Notes under the pieces: generated by a model
What the model saw: only the letters and a program-made list of their open reading frames with translations
What the model was told of the DNA's origin: nothing
Databases searched by the model: none
Made by a program: the position numbers and the translations under genes
In this document: piece by piece, positions 44,901 to 54,186 of the stretch
Numbering within the stretch: the first letter of the stretch is position 1
Layout of the letters: each line of letters opens with the position of its first letter
NCBI RefSeq assembly: GCF_024714495.1
Contig: NZ_JAMZMJ010000001.1
Location: 1,568,201-1,632,200 of the forward strand
Direction of reading: 5' to 3'
DNA: 64,000 bases
DNA from: Marinoscillum pacificum
Lineage (GTDB): Bacteria; Bacteroidota; Bacteroidia; Cytophagales; Cyclobacteriaceae

Positions 44901-46926
44901 AAAAATTACGCTTTCCAATTTCGGAGAAGAAAATCCTTATCAAAACTTAAAAGTTCAGGTGGATCAGTTTAATCTAATGACACTGTCTAGCTTTTTAAAT
45001 CCTACAGACACACTTGTATCAGGCGTAATGAATGGAGAAATCTCTGTTTCAAATCTTTTTTCAAACTCTGCACTTCTAGCTGATTTATCTATCAACCGAC
45101 TGGCATCACAAGGCATCAATTTTGGCAACTTGAATTTGAAAGCTGAAAAAGGATCCGACAGTGATTATAAATTTAACATGACCCTTCAAGGTGGTCAGGC
45201 AGATCTAGCTCTAAAGGGCTCCTTTATTCCGTCAGAAACTGGCGCTAATTTGGATTTGGGACTAGAAATGAACCGAATCAATGCAGAGATCATGGAAGCA
45301 TTTCTATCTGAAGAGATTTCTAATCCGGAAGGATATTTCACTGGTACTGTATCCATAAAAGGAAATACGGCCGAGCCAAAATACAACGGTGAACTTCAGT
45401 TTCATGATTTTGGACTTAAAGTCAATTCGCTCAATACCCGATTCGCTATCAACAACGAAAGCCTAAAAGTGGACAACAAAGGGATTTATCTGAATTCATT
45501 CAAAATTCAGGATCAAGACCAAAATGCCTTTACCATCAAGGGAAATATTTTAACAGAAAGTCTGACCAACCCTACTTTTGACTTAAGTCTCACAGCTAGA
45601 AACTTTACAGCTCTCAATTCTGATAAAGACGACAATGAATTATTCTATGGTAAAGTAGGTCTAGACGCTGATTTAACGGTAAAAGGCAACCTGGCTATTC
45701 CAAAGATTCGAGGTTCTATCGGGATTTTGAAAAATTCCGATTTTACGATGATTGTGCCTGAATCACAAGCTGATTTAGTCGAACGAGAAGGTGTGGTGGT
45801 CTTCGTTAACAAACAAAATCCTGACGACATTTTAACTAGGAAAGATGAAGATGCTAACAACACCGTATCTGCATTAACTGGCCTGGACCTCAATACTAAT
45901 CTGAATATTGGCACTGGAGCAACCTTTAAAATTGTGATCAATGAGCGAACTGGCGATAACTTCCAGATAAGTGGGAAAGGTGAATTCAACTTTGGCATGG
46001 AACCAAATGGCCGAACAACACTTGCTGGTATTTACACTGTCTCAGACGGACATTTCGAGGCAAGTTTGTATAATCTAGTCAAAAGAAGATTTGACCTGGC
46101 ACCAGGAGGAACCATCAACTGGAGTGGTGACCCACTGTCTGCAGAGCTAGACATTCAAGCTATTTACAATGTGAAAGCCTCTCCTGCACCGTTACTACTG
46201 GACGACAACAATGCTAATCAACAACAACTTCCTTTTGAGGTCTATTTAAATCTGGATGGAACCATCTTGCAGCCAGAATTAAGTTTCGGACTGGACCTTC
46301 CTGAAAACTCAAGAGGAGCAAATGGAGGACAAGTGTATAGAGCTGTACAGGCACTTAATAACAGTGAAGAGCAGCTCAACAAGCAAGTCTTTTCGCTTTT
46401 AGTTCTTAACCGATTCTTCCCTACGGCAGGAAGTGATGGCAGTAGTGGAGGAACAGCCTCCATTGCCAGAAACAATGTGAACAATGTGCTTTCAAGCCAA
46501 CTTAACAGCCTTTCTAATAAAGTTACTGGCAATTCAGGCTTTCAGGTTGACTTTGGGATCAACAGCTATACCGATTATCAAGGAGAAACCTCGCAAGAAA
46601 GAACTGATGTCAACATCAATGCCAGCCAACGACTGTTCGATGATCGAGTCATAGTACAGGTAGGTAGTGAAGTGAATGTAGAAGGAAGTACCATGCAGGA
46701 AAGTGATGTAACGACTCCATTAATAGGAAATGTGAGCATCGAATACCTTGTCACTAAAAATGGACGCTACCGCTTCAAAGGTTTTAGAAAAAACGAATAT
46801 CAAAACATCATTGACGGTCAACTCATCGTAACAGGATTTGCATTCATATTCTCAAGAGAGTTCAACCGGTTCCAGGAAATATGGAGAAAAGAAGTAGAAG
46901 AAACCCAATCAGAATCCAATGATTAA
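41935..46926 (+). CDS. tamB: TamB-like translocation/assembly module, inner-membrane-anchored
   Basis: A very large protein of 1663 residues with an N-terminal membrane anchor (about 10-36, LLALKIIGWIVGVLLLLFFV). A long run of beta-taco/AsmA-like repeats spans the periplasm, ending with the DUF490/TamB C-terminal domain (about 1250-1650). TamB bridges inner and outer membrane and helps move phospholipids and proteins with an Omp85 partner. Its stop overlaps the downstream BamA-like gene by eight bases, so the two are expressed together. Confidence 0.88.
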   Translation: MANHAAFKRYGLLALKIIGWIVGVLLLLFFVLIFTIRSPWGQNLIVQKASNFLSTKIDTKFSIGRLFITFDGNAYLEDVYLEDQAGDTLIYSKNLEASVALIPIISNNEINIDYVEWEKLVARVKRDSSTGEFNFQYIIDAFASDSTTQQVDTTTSSSPTIDVGDIHFADFDLLYQDQTLGIDSRLLLGSLDLSMDELDLDKMLFHIDELTLKDIDGHYTQTLLTTSDTSTEEDSTESILPTIIVDELNVYNLKGSYHSPPTLTFFDGQVDKFETEIPLIDLTNQKIQLDKLVLHQSEIAFSSYPRATSSPDSASTSTGFSWPEWDVVASNIDLSNNDVLLITDSTTLEERVFNPAHIDIKDFNLSIDQALLKKEQATLVLDALNFKERSGVSVDELNFEINISNQEINIQNLNFLSEENQLSGLINVKFNSLNEFINNPTLAELKSDLSIELHSLDASYAFQPSLDTISYLHLVDQKVLAASLDIEGSMSKLDLNKAVLNWGKSTSFKADGIIYSINNPDSIHFEDLNYLFKSTKTDLSTFLNLDITGIDLPQSFQFKGNTTGSLSEIASKNSINTSDGNILINGNLKRSSNQIAFETSIKTDSLRIGKILQNTELGPLTVDLEASGNGSSLNDLDAQLVTTIKSLQYGDYTFEELLLSGNLKNGTGTLNLDYNDYNLELGLSATAKLDSLTQKADLQINLKGADLLALGITKEDIRTKLTLDAQLINTERATQVTFEINDAVVVKELENYTINKISGDYYSTSDSTSAHITSDVINARLESNTSPGSFTTALRDQLAEYLRSDSLTNSIIPADSGIVVRAHLSVKQDLLVSDILLPGLQQYDSITLTMDYLEAKDSLSILLNAPYINYADQILDSLRVKAIGAKQKLNFSAGWSSIEAGPISMKQFDFSGFAQDNKLVMRLDAPEDKGSIIDIRAEMKIAGDTLDFYIEPDTFIMHRKMWIVPEQNNILIAPNYLHFENFSLTHKNQKITLSNFGEENPYQNLKVQVDQFNLMTLSSFLNPTDTLVSGVMNGEISVSNLFSNSALLADLSINRLASQGINFGNLNLKAEKGSDSDYKFNMTLQGGQADLALKGSFIPSETGANLDLGLEMNRINAEIMEAFLSEEISNPEGYFTGTVSIKGNTAEPKYNGELQFHDFGLKVNSLNTRFAINNESLKVDNKGIYLNSFKIQDQDQNAFTIKGNILTESLTNPTFDLSLTARNFTALNSDKDDNELFYGKVGLDADLTVKGNLAIPKIRGSIGILKNSDFTMIVPESQADLVEREGVVVFVNKQNPDDILTRKDEDANNTVSALTGLDLNTNLNIGTGATFKIVINERTGDNFQISGKGEFNFGMEPNGRTTLAGIYTVSDGHFEASLYNLVKRRFDLAPGGTINWSGDPLSAELDIQAIYNVKASPAPLLLDDNNANQQQLPFEVYLNLDGTILQPELSFGLDLPENSRGANGGQVYRAVQALNNSEEQLNKQVFSLLVLNRFFPTAGSDGSSGGTASIARNNVNNVLSSQLNSLSNKVTGNSGFQVDFGINSYTDYQGETSQERTDVNINASQRLFDDRVIVQVGSEVNVEGSTMQESDVTTPLIGNVSIEYLVTKNGRYRFKGFRKNEYQNIIDGQLIVTGFAFIFSREFNRFQEIWRKEVEETQSESND

Positions 46927-49183
46927 TGCACTGAAAACATATTATCTGATTGCACTAGGTATAGCTGCACTTTCTTCTTGTAGTGTCAATAAATTCATCC
47001 CTAAAGACAGGGTATTATATACTGGAGCGAACATCAATTTATCATTTGAAGAGAAGCCGTCTGACAAGTCTGAACTTAAATCTGAGCTAGAAGGTATCTT
47101 GTATCCTACCCCGAACTCTCGATTTCTCGGAATGAGACTAGGACTTTATTATCATTATCGAGCCCAAAAAACCAAATTTGGTCCAATCACCAAATTCCTT
47201 AACAAGAAGTTTGGAGAGAAGCCTGTCTATTTATCTGATGTCGATATTTCCAGAACAGAGCAACTTCTGAACAATCGCATGGAAAATCATGGGTTCTTTA
47301 CCAATCAGGTGACATCTGAGATTGCTACAAAAGACAAAAAAGCTGAAATCAATTACTCTTTAGAGATCTCAGCACCGTACTTCTTGAGAAACTATCAATT
47401 AGATCTGGACAGTTCTCAATTGCTAACTGACATCAGGGAATACATCCCACAGACTATTCTAAAACCAGAAAGTAGATTTGACCTGACTGATTTCAAAGAA
47501 GAGCGGTCCCGAATAGATAACTTTTTGAAAACAAAAGGATATTACAACTTCAATGGTGACTTTCTCATTTTCGAAGCTGACACCAATAATCTGGAAGGAC
47601 GGCAATTTGATTTATTTCTGCGTCTAAAGAAAAGCACACCATATAAATCGACTATTCCTTATCGAATTAATTCGATAGAAGTATATCCAAACTACAAGCA
47701 AAGTGTTGATTCGAGCGCACAGGACACTACTGTTGTAGAAAATATAGCCGTCATACAAAGCGATGAATACTTCAAACCAAAGCTGATCCCTTACTACCTG
47801 TTAATGAAGGAAGATACTCGTTATTCTCCAAGAAAGTCAGAAGTAACCAGCCAGAGATACTCTTCTATTGGGATGTATAAATATGTCAATATAAGACACA
47901 TGGAAGGCACTAAAGTAGATTCTACTGACTCTACAGGACTGCTCGATACCAAAATATACCTTTCACCCATGACTCGTAGATCTCTTCGCGTGCAGGTTCA
48001 AGCAGTTTCCAAATCGAACAACTTCGCTGGCCCAAGTTTACGCAGCATATACTCCAATAGAAACCTGTTTCGTGGTGGAGAACTACTACAATTGAGTGGG
48101 CACATAGGATATGAAACACAGATCACTGGTGGTAAGAATACTGGCCTGAGCAGTACACAATTTGGATTCAGCGGAGACCTGATCTTCCCACGATTGATTC
48201 CTATTAGTATGGTAGATCGGTTCAAATATGACGTCCCTAAAACCAAAATATCGCTTGGGATAGAATATTTAAACAGGTCCAAACTTTATCAACTCAGGAC
48301 ACTACAAACTAGCTATGGATATGATTGGAATGCTTCTAAATACATCTATCACCAATTCAATCCTATCAGCCTAAACCTGGTGAAACTTTCAAAAACCACG
48401 GATGAATTTGATCAAATACTCGCAGACAACCCGTATTTGGCTAGCAGCTTCCAGCAAGAACTGATTGGCGGCATGACTTACAGCTTCACTTACTCACAGT
48501 TCAAAAACCAAAAGATCAAGAACCCAATCTATCTTAATAGCAATCTTGACATTGCAGGAAATGTATTCAATGCTTTCACCAAAGCTGAAAACGAAAATGG
48601 AAAAGAAACCATATTCGGACTGGAGTATACGCAGTATGCCAAAGCCGATGCTGATATTCGATTCCATTTTGATCTAGGTAAAGGCCATCAACTAGTCTCA
48701 AGATTATATGGAGGAATTGGTATAGCATACGGCAACTCAGATGCCATGCCATTTGCCAAGCAGTTTTACTCCGGAGGTCCGTACAGCGTTCGAGCTTTCA
48801 AAATCAGATCGCTCGGACCAGGTACTTATACACCAGATGAAACTTCAGACAACACCTCCTCCTTTTTTGATCGAACAGGAGATATCAGATTAGAAGGGAA
48901 TGTAGAGTACCGCTTTCCTATTTACAGCTTCTTGAAAGGAGCGTTGTTTGTAGATGCCGGAAATGTCTGGCTAAGAGAAGGCAATGCTTCACTTCCAGGG
49001 TCGAAATTCACTTCATCCTTTCTAAACGAACTTGGTGTAGGAACTGGTGCAGGCTTAAGAGTGGACATACAGAACTTTGTCATTCGAGGAGACCTGGCAT
49101 TTCCGTTAGACACTCCTACCGGCTCGTTCAAACCAGATCCAAGAGCAATGGTATTCAACTTTGCAATAGGCTACCCATTTTAA
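46919..49183 (+). CDS. tamL: TamL: lipoprotein BamA/TamA-family outer-membrane protein
   Basis: A 754-residue protein with a lipobox (AALSSCS, Cys at residue 21), unusual for Omp85 but typical of Bacteroidota TamL. POTRA domains (about 25-330) precede a C-terminal 16-stranded barrel with the GGPYSVRAFKIRSLGPG segment that corresponds to the conserved RGF loop. It ends in the aromatic barrel residue F. It acts with TamB, encoded immediately upstream, in envelope assembly. Confidence 0.9.
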   Translation: MINALKTYYLIALGIAALSSCSVNKFIPKDRVLYTGANINLSFEEKPSDKSELKSELEGILYPTPNSRFLGMRLGLYYHYRAQKTKFGPITKFLNKKFGEKPVYLSDVDISRTEQLLNNRMENHGFFTNQVTSEIATKDKKAEINYSLEISAPYFLRNYQLDLDSSQLLTDIREYIPQTILKPESRFDLTDFKEERSRIDNFLKTKGYYNFNGDFLIFEADTNNLEGRQFDLFLRLKKSTPYKSTIPYRINSIEVYPNYKQSVDSSAQDTTVVENIAVIQSDEYFKPKLIPYYLLMKEDTRYSPRKSEVTSQRYSSIGMYKYVNIRHMEGTKVDSTDSTGLLDTKIYLSPMTRRSLRVQVQAVSKSNNFAGPSLRSIYSNRNLFRGGELLQLSGHIGYETQITGGKNTGLSSTQFGFSGDLIFPRLIPISMVDRFKYDVPKTKISLGIEYLNRSKLYQLRTLQTSYGYDWNASKYIYHQFNPISLNLVKLSKTTDEFDQILADNPYLASSFQQELIGGMTYSFTYSQFKNQKIKNPIYLNSNLDIAGNVFNAFTKAENENGKETIFGLEYTQYAKADADIRFHFDLGKGHQLVSRLYGGIGIAYGNSDAMPFAKQFYSGGPYSVRAFKIRSLGPGTYTPDETSDNTSSFFDRTGDIRLEGNVEYRFPIYSFLKGALFVDAGNVWLREGNASLPGSKFTSSFLNELGVGTGAGLRVDIQNFVIRGDLAFPLDTPTGSFKPDPRAMVFNFAIGYPF

Positions 49184-49265
49184 GGAAATAGCCCTTTTTT
49201 CATTACTCTTGCAAACAATATACCGTCTCGTGTGTTCTATTATTGAAACTCAGAACTAAAACACT

Positions 49266-49448
49266 ATGAACTTACAATACAAAGGAACCTGGAACGAGGT
49301 TAAAGGTAAATTGAAAATGAAGTATGGAGATCTTACAGATGACGATCTCACTTTTGCTGAAGGTAAAACCGATGAACTTCTTGGTAGACTCCAGAAGAAA
49401 ACGGGTAAAACCAAAGAAGAACTAAAAGCAGAGATAGAAGAGCTCTAA
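49266..49448 (+). CDS. CsbD-family protein
   Basis: A 60-residue hydrophilic protein. [20 protein letters not shown] is the canonical CsbD start (x-x-x-x-W-x-x-x-K-G-K-x-K-x-x-x-G), followed by [21 protein letters not shown]. CsbD proteins respond to general stress and phosphate starvation, but their biochemical role is unknown. It is monocistronic, with a terminator 61 bases downstream. Confidence 0.9.
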   Translation: MNLQYKGTWNEVKGKLKMKYGDLTDDDLTFAEGKTDELLGRLQKKTGKTKEELKAEIEEL

Positions 49449-49509
49449 TCGATGACTCTCACCTTGATAGTGGATTCTATTTGAATTCTCAAAAAAGTAC
49501 CGTCATAAA

Positions 49510-49534
49510 AAAAGCGACCAAATTGGTCGCTTTT
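49510..49534 (+). terminator. Rho-independent terminator after the CsbD gene
   Basis: AAAGCGACC and GGTCGCTTT form a near-perfect stem with a short A/T loop, followed by T residues on the plus strand. It can act in both directions. Confidence 0.8.
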
Positions 49535-49988
49535 ACTTTTTAGTTTAGTCGGATTTAAGGTCTTATATACTCTTAAGAAAGGGTTCAGACCGTCTGCCCG
49601 AATTCCCTCCTTAGAGTACCGTCAACATTTTAATCGAAACAGTAATATCTTGAATTGATGACTAGATCGAATCTATTTCTTTTAAAATGGGCCCTAGACG
49701 ATTTTTAATTTCTTTTTAACTTTGAAAAGAATAAGCTCCGGAGAACCTTCTATTCTCCGGAACCTATCACCGCAACACATTTACGAGCTTTTAAGAAACC
49801 GCCATGCTTCTCAGCTCACCGCTAAATTGCAATTACCTCTGATGTAATGAAAATATTGGGGGTTAGCATATGGTTAGCATGGACAAAAAAAGTAATACTG
49901 GAGTTAGCAGTTTAAGGGGTACAAAAACCTATTAAAACGCTATCCGAAGGATTATTTAGCAATAAATCAACGGTATTAATCGAGCTCT
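49535..49988. other. 454-base intergenic region before the LuxR regulator
   Basis: No substantial ORF. It contains a perfect 9-base stem, TCCGGAGAA (49737-49745) with TTCTCCGGA (49753-49761). A cluster of GGTTAGCAT motifs begins at 49861, with further copies at 49872, a variant at 49902, and one at 49991 that forms codons 2-4 of the regulator. A 21-residue ORF starting MVSMDKKS (49870-49935) overlaps the second copy; it is not supported by other evidence. Confidence 0.5.
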
Positions 49989-51977
49989 GTGGTTAGCATC
50001 TACAAATATTTGATCGGCACATTTTTGTGCTTTGCATTTTTTTCTATTTACGGACAAGCTTCCTCTTCTATTGATCAAAAATTGTCTGAGGTCGACTCTT
50101 TATTGGATCTGGACTCTACTCGTTTGGCTAAGGTTGCACTAGATCAAATCAATGATCATAGATCATCTACCTTCAATATTGATCAACTTATATTCTTTCA
50201 TAAGTTATCTGGTGATTACTATTTAATGATCAATAACTATGAGTCATCTGAGCAGGCCTATGCTCCGCTACTAAATATCAGCTCCAATGACCTATCCAAG
50301 GAGTCTACTATTAGACTCGCCAGAGCAATAAATGATATGGGTATTTCTCAAATGAAAATTGGGAGACATGAAGAAGCCAAACAAAATCATTTCAGAAGCA
50401 TCATTTTGTATGATCGATACAATGATCACCAGGGCGCCGCATTCAATTATAACAATCTGGCATTACTCTATCAAGAGGCAAAAAACATAGACTCAGCACT
50501 GATCAGTTATGAATTAAGCCTGCAACACGCGCAAATTGCTAATGACACACTCGGTATTGCCTATAATCACCGAAATCTCGCAAGCTTATATGCCGACAAT
50601 CAAGAACCTATCAAAGCGTTTGAACATTTTCAAGAAGCGATGCGTGTGGCCGTTATGGCAAACAATGAATCCATTTTAAACAGCACCAAGCTAAACCTCG
50701 CCAGGTATTATAACAGACTCCATGACTATGAAGGTGCGCTGAATCTGTTCCATCACTTGAAGATGTTTTATAATCGTGATGATTGGCCAGCAACTCTAGG
50801 GATGGTATACATTGGAATGGCCGAATCATTTATGGGCTTGCATCAACAAGACAGTGCATTGCATTACCTCAATCAGTCCATTGAAGTGCTCACTCCTACC
50901 AACTACAAGAAAGGACTTTCTCAGGCTCACAATATGATAGGCATGTATTACTTAGACACAAAAGAATACGATCTAGCACTCACTTATTTTGACAAAGCCC
51001 TTCAAATAGCTACTACCCTTAAGGGAACGCAATGGATCAATTTAAGAGGTAAGGCACAAGTGTATCTGGAGCTAGGTGAATACCAAAAAGCCATAGACTA
51101 TGCGAGTGAATCTATGGACTCACCTCTTTTTTCAGAATCTGTAAACAACCTAGCCACGCGATACGAAATTTTGTATAAAGGATACAAAGCTCTGAACAAC
51201 AAGGATCTTGCTCTGCACTATCTGGAACTCATGAACGAACAAAAAGCGAAACTTTTTAGTGAGGACAAAGCACTGGATATTGCAAGACTGGAATACCGAA
51301 ATGAGTTGACACTAGAGGAACTTCGAAGAGCTGAATTGGAAAAAGAGCTCAAATACGAGCGAATGGAGGACAAACGAAATCAGCAAATCATTCAACTAAT
51401 TCTGATAATTGCAGTGATAATCGTTAGCACCATATCACTCTTGATCAATCATTCTAAAAATCTAAAATCTAAAGCCAACAGACTATTAAAAGAGAGAAAT
51501 GAAGCCTTGCACGCACTAAGAAATAAGGAAAAACAAATTTCTGAACAAACTATCGCAACGAAGGATCGTGCTCTAGCTGCAGCTACCATGTCACAACATG
51601 AGAAAAACAACATTCTCAGTATTCTCAATGATAAAATTGCCAACTTGAGTTCTGAGGATGATCTCAAATCTACAGTCAAAGAGCTTCGTAAAACAATTGG
51701 GGATAGCTATTCGCTTGACAAGAGTTGGGACAGTTTTGTACACCGCTTTGAAGATGTACACCCAGGCTTTTTTGAAAGCCTGAAGAAGAAAAGTACGGCT
51801 ATTACCATAAATGACCTCAAGCTCAGCGCATATATCAAAATTGGTATGAGCAACAAGGAAATTGCCAATGTAACACACCTCACGTTAGGTTCCGTAAAGA
51901 GCAAAATCAACCGACTCAAGAAGAAACTGGAGCTAAGCAGTGAAGAGAACATCCGTGAGTACCTGCTACAACTTTAA
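49989..51977 (+). CDS. Membrane-anchored TPR sensor with C-terminal LuxR-type HTH
   Basis: A 662-residue protein from GTG at 49989, just before its signal peptide (LIGTFLCFAFFSIYGQ). About ten tetratricopeptide repeats cover residues 40-400 (for example AAFNYNNLALLYQEA and AHNMIGMYYLDTKEYDLALT), then a charged helix, a membrane span (about 462-482, LILIIAVIIVSTISLLINH), a coiled coil, and a GerE-like HTH at about 595-655 (IKIGMSNKEIANVTHLTLG then SVKSKINRLKKK). This architecture is common in Bacteroidota and is thought to sense envelope state. It begins the accessory island. Confidence 0.85.
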   Translation: MVSIYKYLIGTFLCFAFFSIYGQASSSIDQKLSEVDSLLDLDSTRLAKVALDQINDHRSSTFNIDQLIFFHKLSGDYYLMINNYESSEQAYAPLLNISSNDLSKESTIRLARAINDMGISQMKIGRHEEAKQNHFRSIILYDRYNDHQGAAFNYNNLALLYQEAKNIDSALISYELSLQHAQIANDTLGIAYNHRNLASLYADNQEPIKAFEHFQEAMRVAVMANNESILNSTKLNLARYYNRLHDYEGALNLFHHLKMFYNRDDWPATLGMVYIGMAESFMGLHQQDSALHYLNQSIEVLTPTNYKKGLSQAHNMIGMYYLDTKEYDLALTYFDKALQIATTLKGTQWINLRGKAQVYLELGEYQKAIDYASESMDSPLFSESVNNLATRYEILYKGYKALNNKDLALHYLELMNEQKAKLFSEDKALDIARLEYRNELTLEELRRAELEKELKYERMEDKRNQQIIQLILIIAVIIVSTISLLINHSKNLKSKANRLLKERNEALHALRNKEKQISEQTIATKDRALAAATMSQHEKNNILSILNDKIANLSSEDDLKSTVKELRKTIGDSYSLDKSWDSFVHRFEDVHPGFFESLKKKSTAITINDLKLSAYIKIGMSNKEIANVTHLTLGSVKSKINRLKKKLELSSEENIREYLLQL

Positions 51978-52048
51978 GTAATTGAGCTACTTTTTTATCA
52001 TTTACAACGATATGTGCATCTAGTGTGTCCTAGTACAAAACCAATAAA

Positions 52049-52435
52049 ATGAAAAAACTAATACACCTTTCCGCAATTATCGTAGTTACCCTTTTCACAG
52101 CAGGATTTGGCTGTTCTGAAGATGAAAGTTATAACATCTCATGCTCACGAAATTTCCCAATAGAAGAAAAGCCCTGGCTTGTTGGACTAATCACTCAAGA
52201 AAGAGATAATCAAGAGTTTGCGAAGTATACATACTTTACAGAAGCCACCTATCAAGGCAACACTGTTTATACTTATGGTAACTGTTGTCCAAATTGTAAT
52301 TACGTAAGAACCGTATGGAACTGCGACGGGGAAGAAATAGGCGTCATTGGCACTCAGGATGATGACATCAAAATAGAAGATCTGGAAGATGAGACTGTGG
52401 TATGGAGAGATCAGAATACGGTATGTGATCTGTAA
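52049..52435 (+). CDS. Small Cys-rich lipoprotein
   Basis: A 128-residue protein with a lipobox at GFGCSE (Cys at residue 22). Further Cys pairs (ISCSRN, YGNCCPNCNYV, VWNCDGEEI, NTVCDL) suggest several disulfides or a metal site. The layout (hydrophilic start, Tyr-rich strand YFTEATYQGNTVYTYG, CC, acidic end) resembles DUF6970-type lipoproteins, but the match is weak and the function unknown. It is followed 66 bases later by the VWA lipoprotein. Confidence 0.55.
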   Translation: MKKLIHLSAIIVVTLFTAGFGCSEDESYNISCSRNFPIEEKPWLVGLITQERDNQEFAKYTYFTEATYQGNTVYTYGNCCPNCNYVRTVWNCDGEEIGVIGTQDDDIKIEDLEDETVVWRDQNTVCDL

Positions 52436-52501
52436 CCCTCCACTAAAACGCTATATCCAATTTTACGATTACATTTGCTGCTTCCACTACTTTGAACCAT
52501 A

Positions 52502-53590
52502 ATGAAATTTCACAGACTAACTGCTCTTCTGATTATCAGTCTATTTTTCGAATTAGGAATATCCTCCTGTAGCAAATGTGAAGACGCTTCTGCATGCAAC
52601 TTCGGAGACAAAGGAGATTGTGACTTTGTAAAATGCGACAATGCTTCCAATTTTGATGCTCAGATGCTGGCTACTTATGAGCACCCACGCAATGGAGAAC
52701 CTATATTGTCAGTCGATGCTGAAACTTCATATGACACCATCAACCTGGACGAAAATCCCATTCTTACTGAAGACAATGGCCGTATTTCGTTTACTTATCA
52801 GGTTGTTACATTCAAAGATGGAAGAAAGGTATTTGCGATCGATTCTTTACTAACAGAAAGGGAAAACAATGACAATTGGATTATCGACGATGAAAACAAA
52901 TTAGCTCGATCCTATTCTAAAAGTCTAGACATTCTTTTGGTATTGGACGTAAGCAGCTCATTGGGTGATAATCTCGATTTATTGAAAGCTAATGCCAAAG
53001 CTTTCATATCCAACTTATTAGACAACAATCCAGATGCACGCATTGGTATCTTCAAATTTTCCAGAGGGAGTGTATACCAGGAATTGACTTCTTCTGAAGA
53101 TGATTTGCATGAATTCATCGATGCGAACTCCACTTTTAAATCTTCCGACATAGGCTCCTATGAAATAGAAGGAAGAAGTGAAACTGCACTGTATGAAACA
53201 ATCAATGAAGCTATCGATGTACTGAATTTATCTGAAGCAAAAGGCAAAGGAATCGTCACATTCACTGACGGTATCAGCAATTTCCAGTTTGACCCAGATT
53301 TCTTTGATGACAGCATTATCAAGGAAAAGCTTGATGAATCAAATATTTCGTCTTACACCATTGGTTTTGAAGCTAATGTGGGCTCAGTGGATCAGGTTTC
53401 TCTTGAAGAAATCGCCATCAATGGAGATTTCTCATTTCCATCCAATGAAGAAGAATTGAATGAAGTGTTCCTGCGTTTCTCCAATAGTGTACTGGCCTTC
53501 TACGACTTGACATTTGAGACTAACAATGCTGAATTTAATGGCACCATCGAATATCGATTCCTATTCGGCTTGAAGGAAGTAAGTAATTGA
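52502..53590 (+). CDS. VWA-domain lipoprotein
   Basis: A 362-residue lipoprotein (lipobox ISSCS, Cys at residue 23). It carries a short Cys-rich stretch (CEDASACNFGDKGDCDFVKC) and then a von Willebrand factor A domain. The MIDAS motif is D149-x-S151-x-S153 (LVLDVSSSLGDNL), and the late Asp is in VTFTDGISNF. The domain binds Mg and protein ligands; the ligand here is unknown. It probably acts outside the inner membrane together with the neighbouring lipoproteins. Confidence 0.82.
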   Translation: MKFHRLTALLIISLFFELGISSCSKCEDASACNFGDKGDCDFVKCDNASNFDAQMLATYEHPRNGEPILSVDAETSYDTINLDENPILTEDNGRISFTYQVVTFKDGRKVFAIDSLLTERENNDNWIIDDENKLARSYSKSLDILLVLDVSSSLGDNLDLLKANAKAFISNLLDNNPDARIGIFKFSRGSVYQELTSSEDDLHEFIDANSTFKSSDIGSYEIEGRSETALYETINEAIDVLNLSEAKGKGIVTFTDGISNFQFDPDFFDDSIIKEKLDESNISSYTIGFEANVGSVDQVSLEEIAINGDFSFPSNEEELNEVFLRFSNSVLAFYDLTFETNNAEFNGTIEYRFLFGLKEVSN

Positions 53591-53706
53591 AATAAATTTT
53601 GACAACTTCCGTTCATAGCCTTAACAACGGCCGAAGATTATATTGCTTCGTGCTTTGAAAAATTAATAAGTCAATTGGATTATTCAAAAAACCAACAACA
53701 GCTATT

Positions 53707-54159
53707 ATGACTAACTACAAAGAAATTAAGATTTCGTCCAATTGGACAGGTGTCGGACTTTACGGAGGACTTATTTTGGTTCTGTTCATGGCTCCAATAA
53801 TCTTCGCAGCATCACAAGCACAAGAATTTCATTTCGGAATGATCATAGCTGGCCTTATTTATCTTGGTTTGATAGGATTGATGATCTATCAATTCATGTA
53901 TGTCAGTAGTGCAATTATTTCTGGCGATAAGTTGATACTTAAAAAGCAATTCCGACCAGCAAAATCCTACGCTTTTCATCAAATAGGTTACCCAACTACC
54001 TTCAACTACAAAACCACCAAGTACATCACTGTGGAAATGACCAATGATGACCATACTACTGAAAAGTACTTGATCCTAAACTCAAGAGGAATCTTTGCCT
54101 TTGAAAACAAAGATGCTGAAGGTGTATTGAAGCAGTTGAGGACTATGAAGAGTGAGTGA
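53707..54159 (+). CDS. Paralogous membrane protein A (pair with 55034-55492)
   Basis: A 150-residue protein with two hydrophobic spans (about 15-33 and 42-65) and a C-terminal soluble beta-rich part (SGDKLILKKQFRPAKSYAFH, YITVEMTNDDHTTEKYLILN) that resembles PH-like domains of bacterial membrane proteins. No named family is recognised. It is nearly identical in DNA to the gene at 55034-55492 (about 445 bases at a fixed offset of 1327). The copies differ by around ten residues, mostly conservative. Confidence 0.75.
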   Translation: MTNYKEIKISSNWTGVGLYGGLILVLFMAPIIFAASQAQEFHFGMIIAGLIYLGLIGLMIYQFMYVSSAIISGDKLILKKQFRPAKSYAFHQIGYPTTFNYKTTKYITVEMTNDDHTTEKYLILNSRGIFAFENKDAEGVLKQLRTMKSE

Positions 54160-54186
54160 TTTTTATCCAATCCAACTAAAAACATC

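Noticed and set aside
49535..49860. Possible tRNA or structured RNA gene before the regulator
   Set aside because: Only one clear hairpin (49737-49761), with no cloverleaf or conserved RNA motif.
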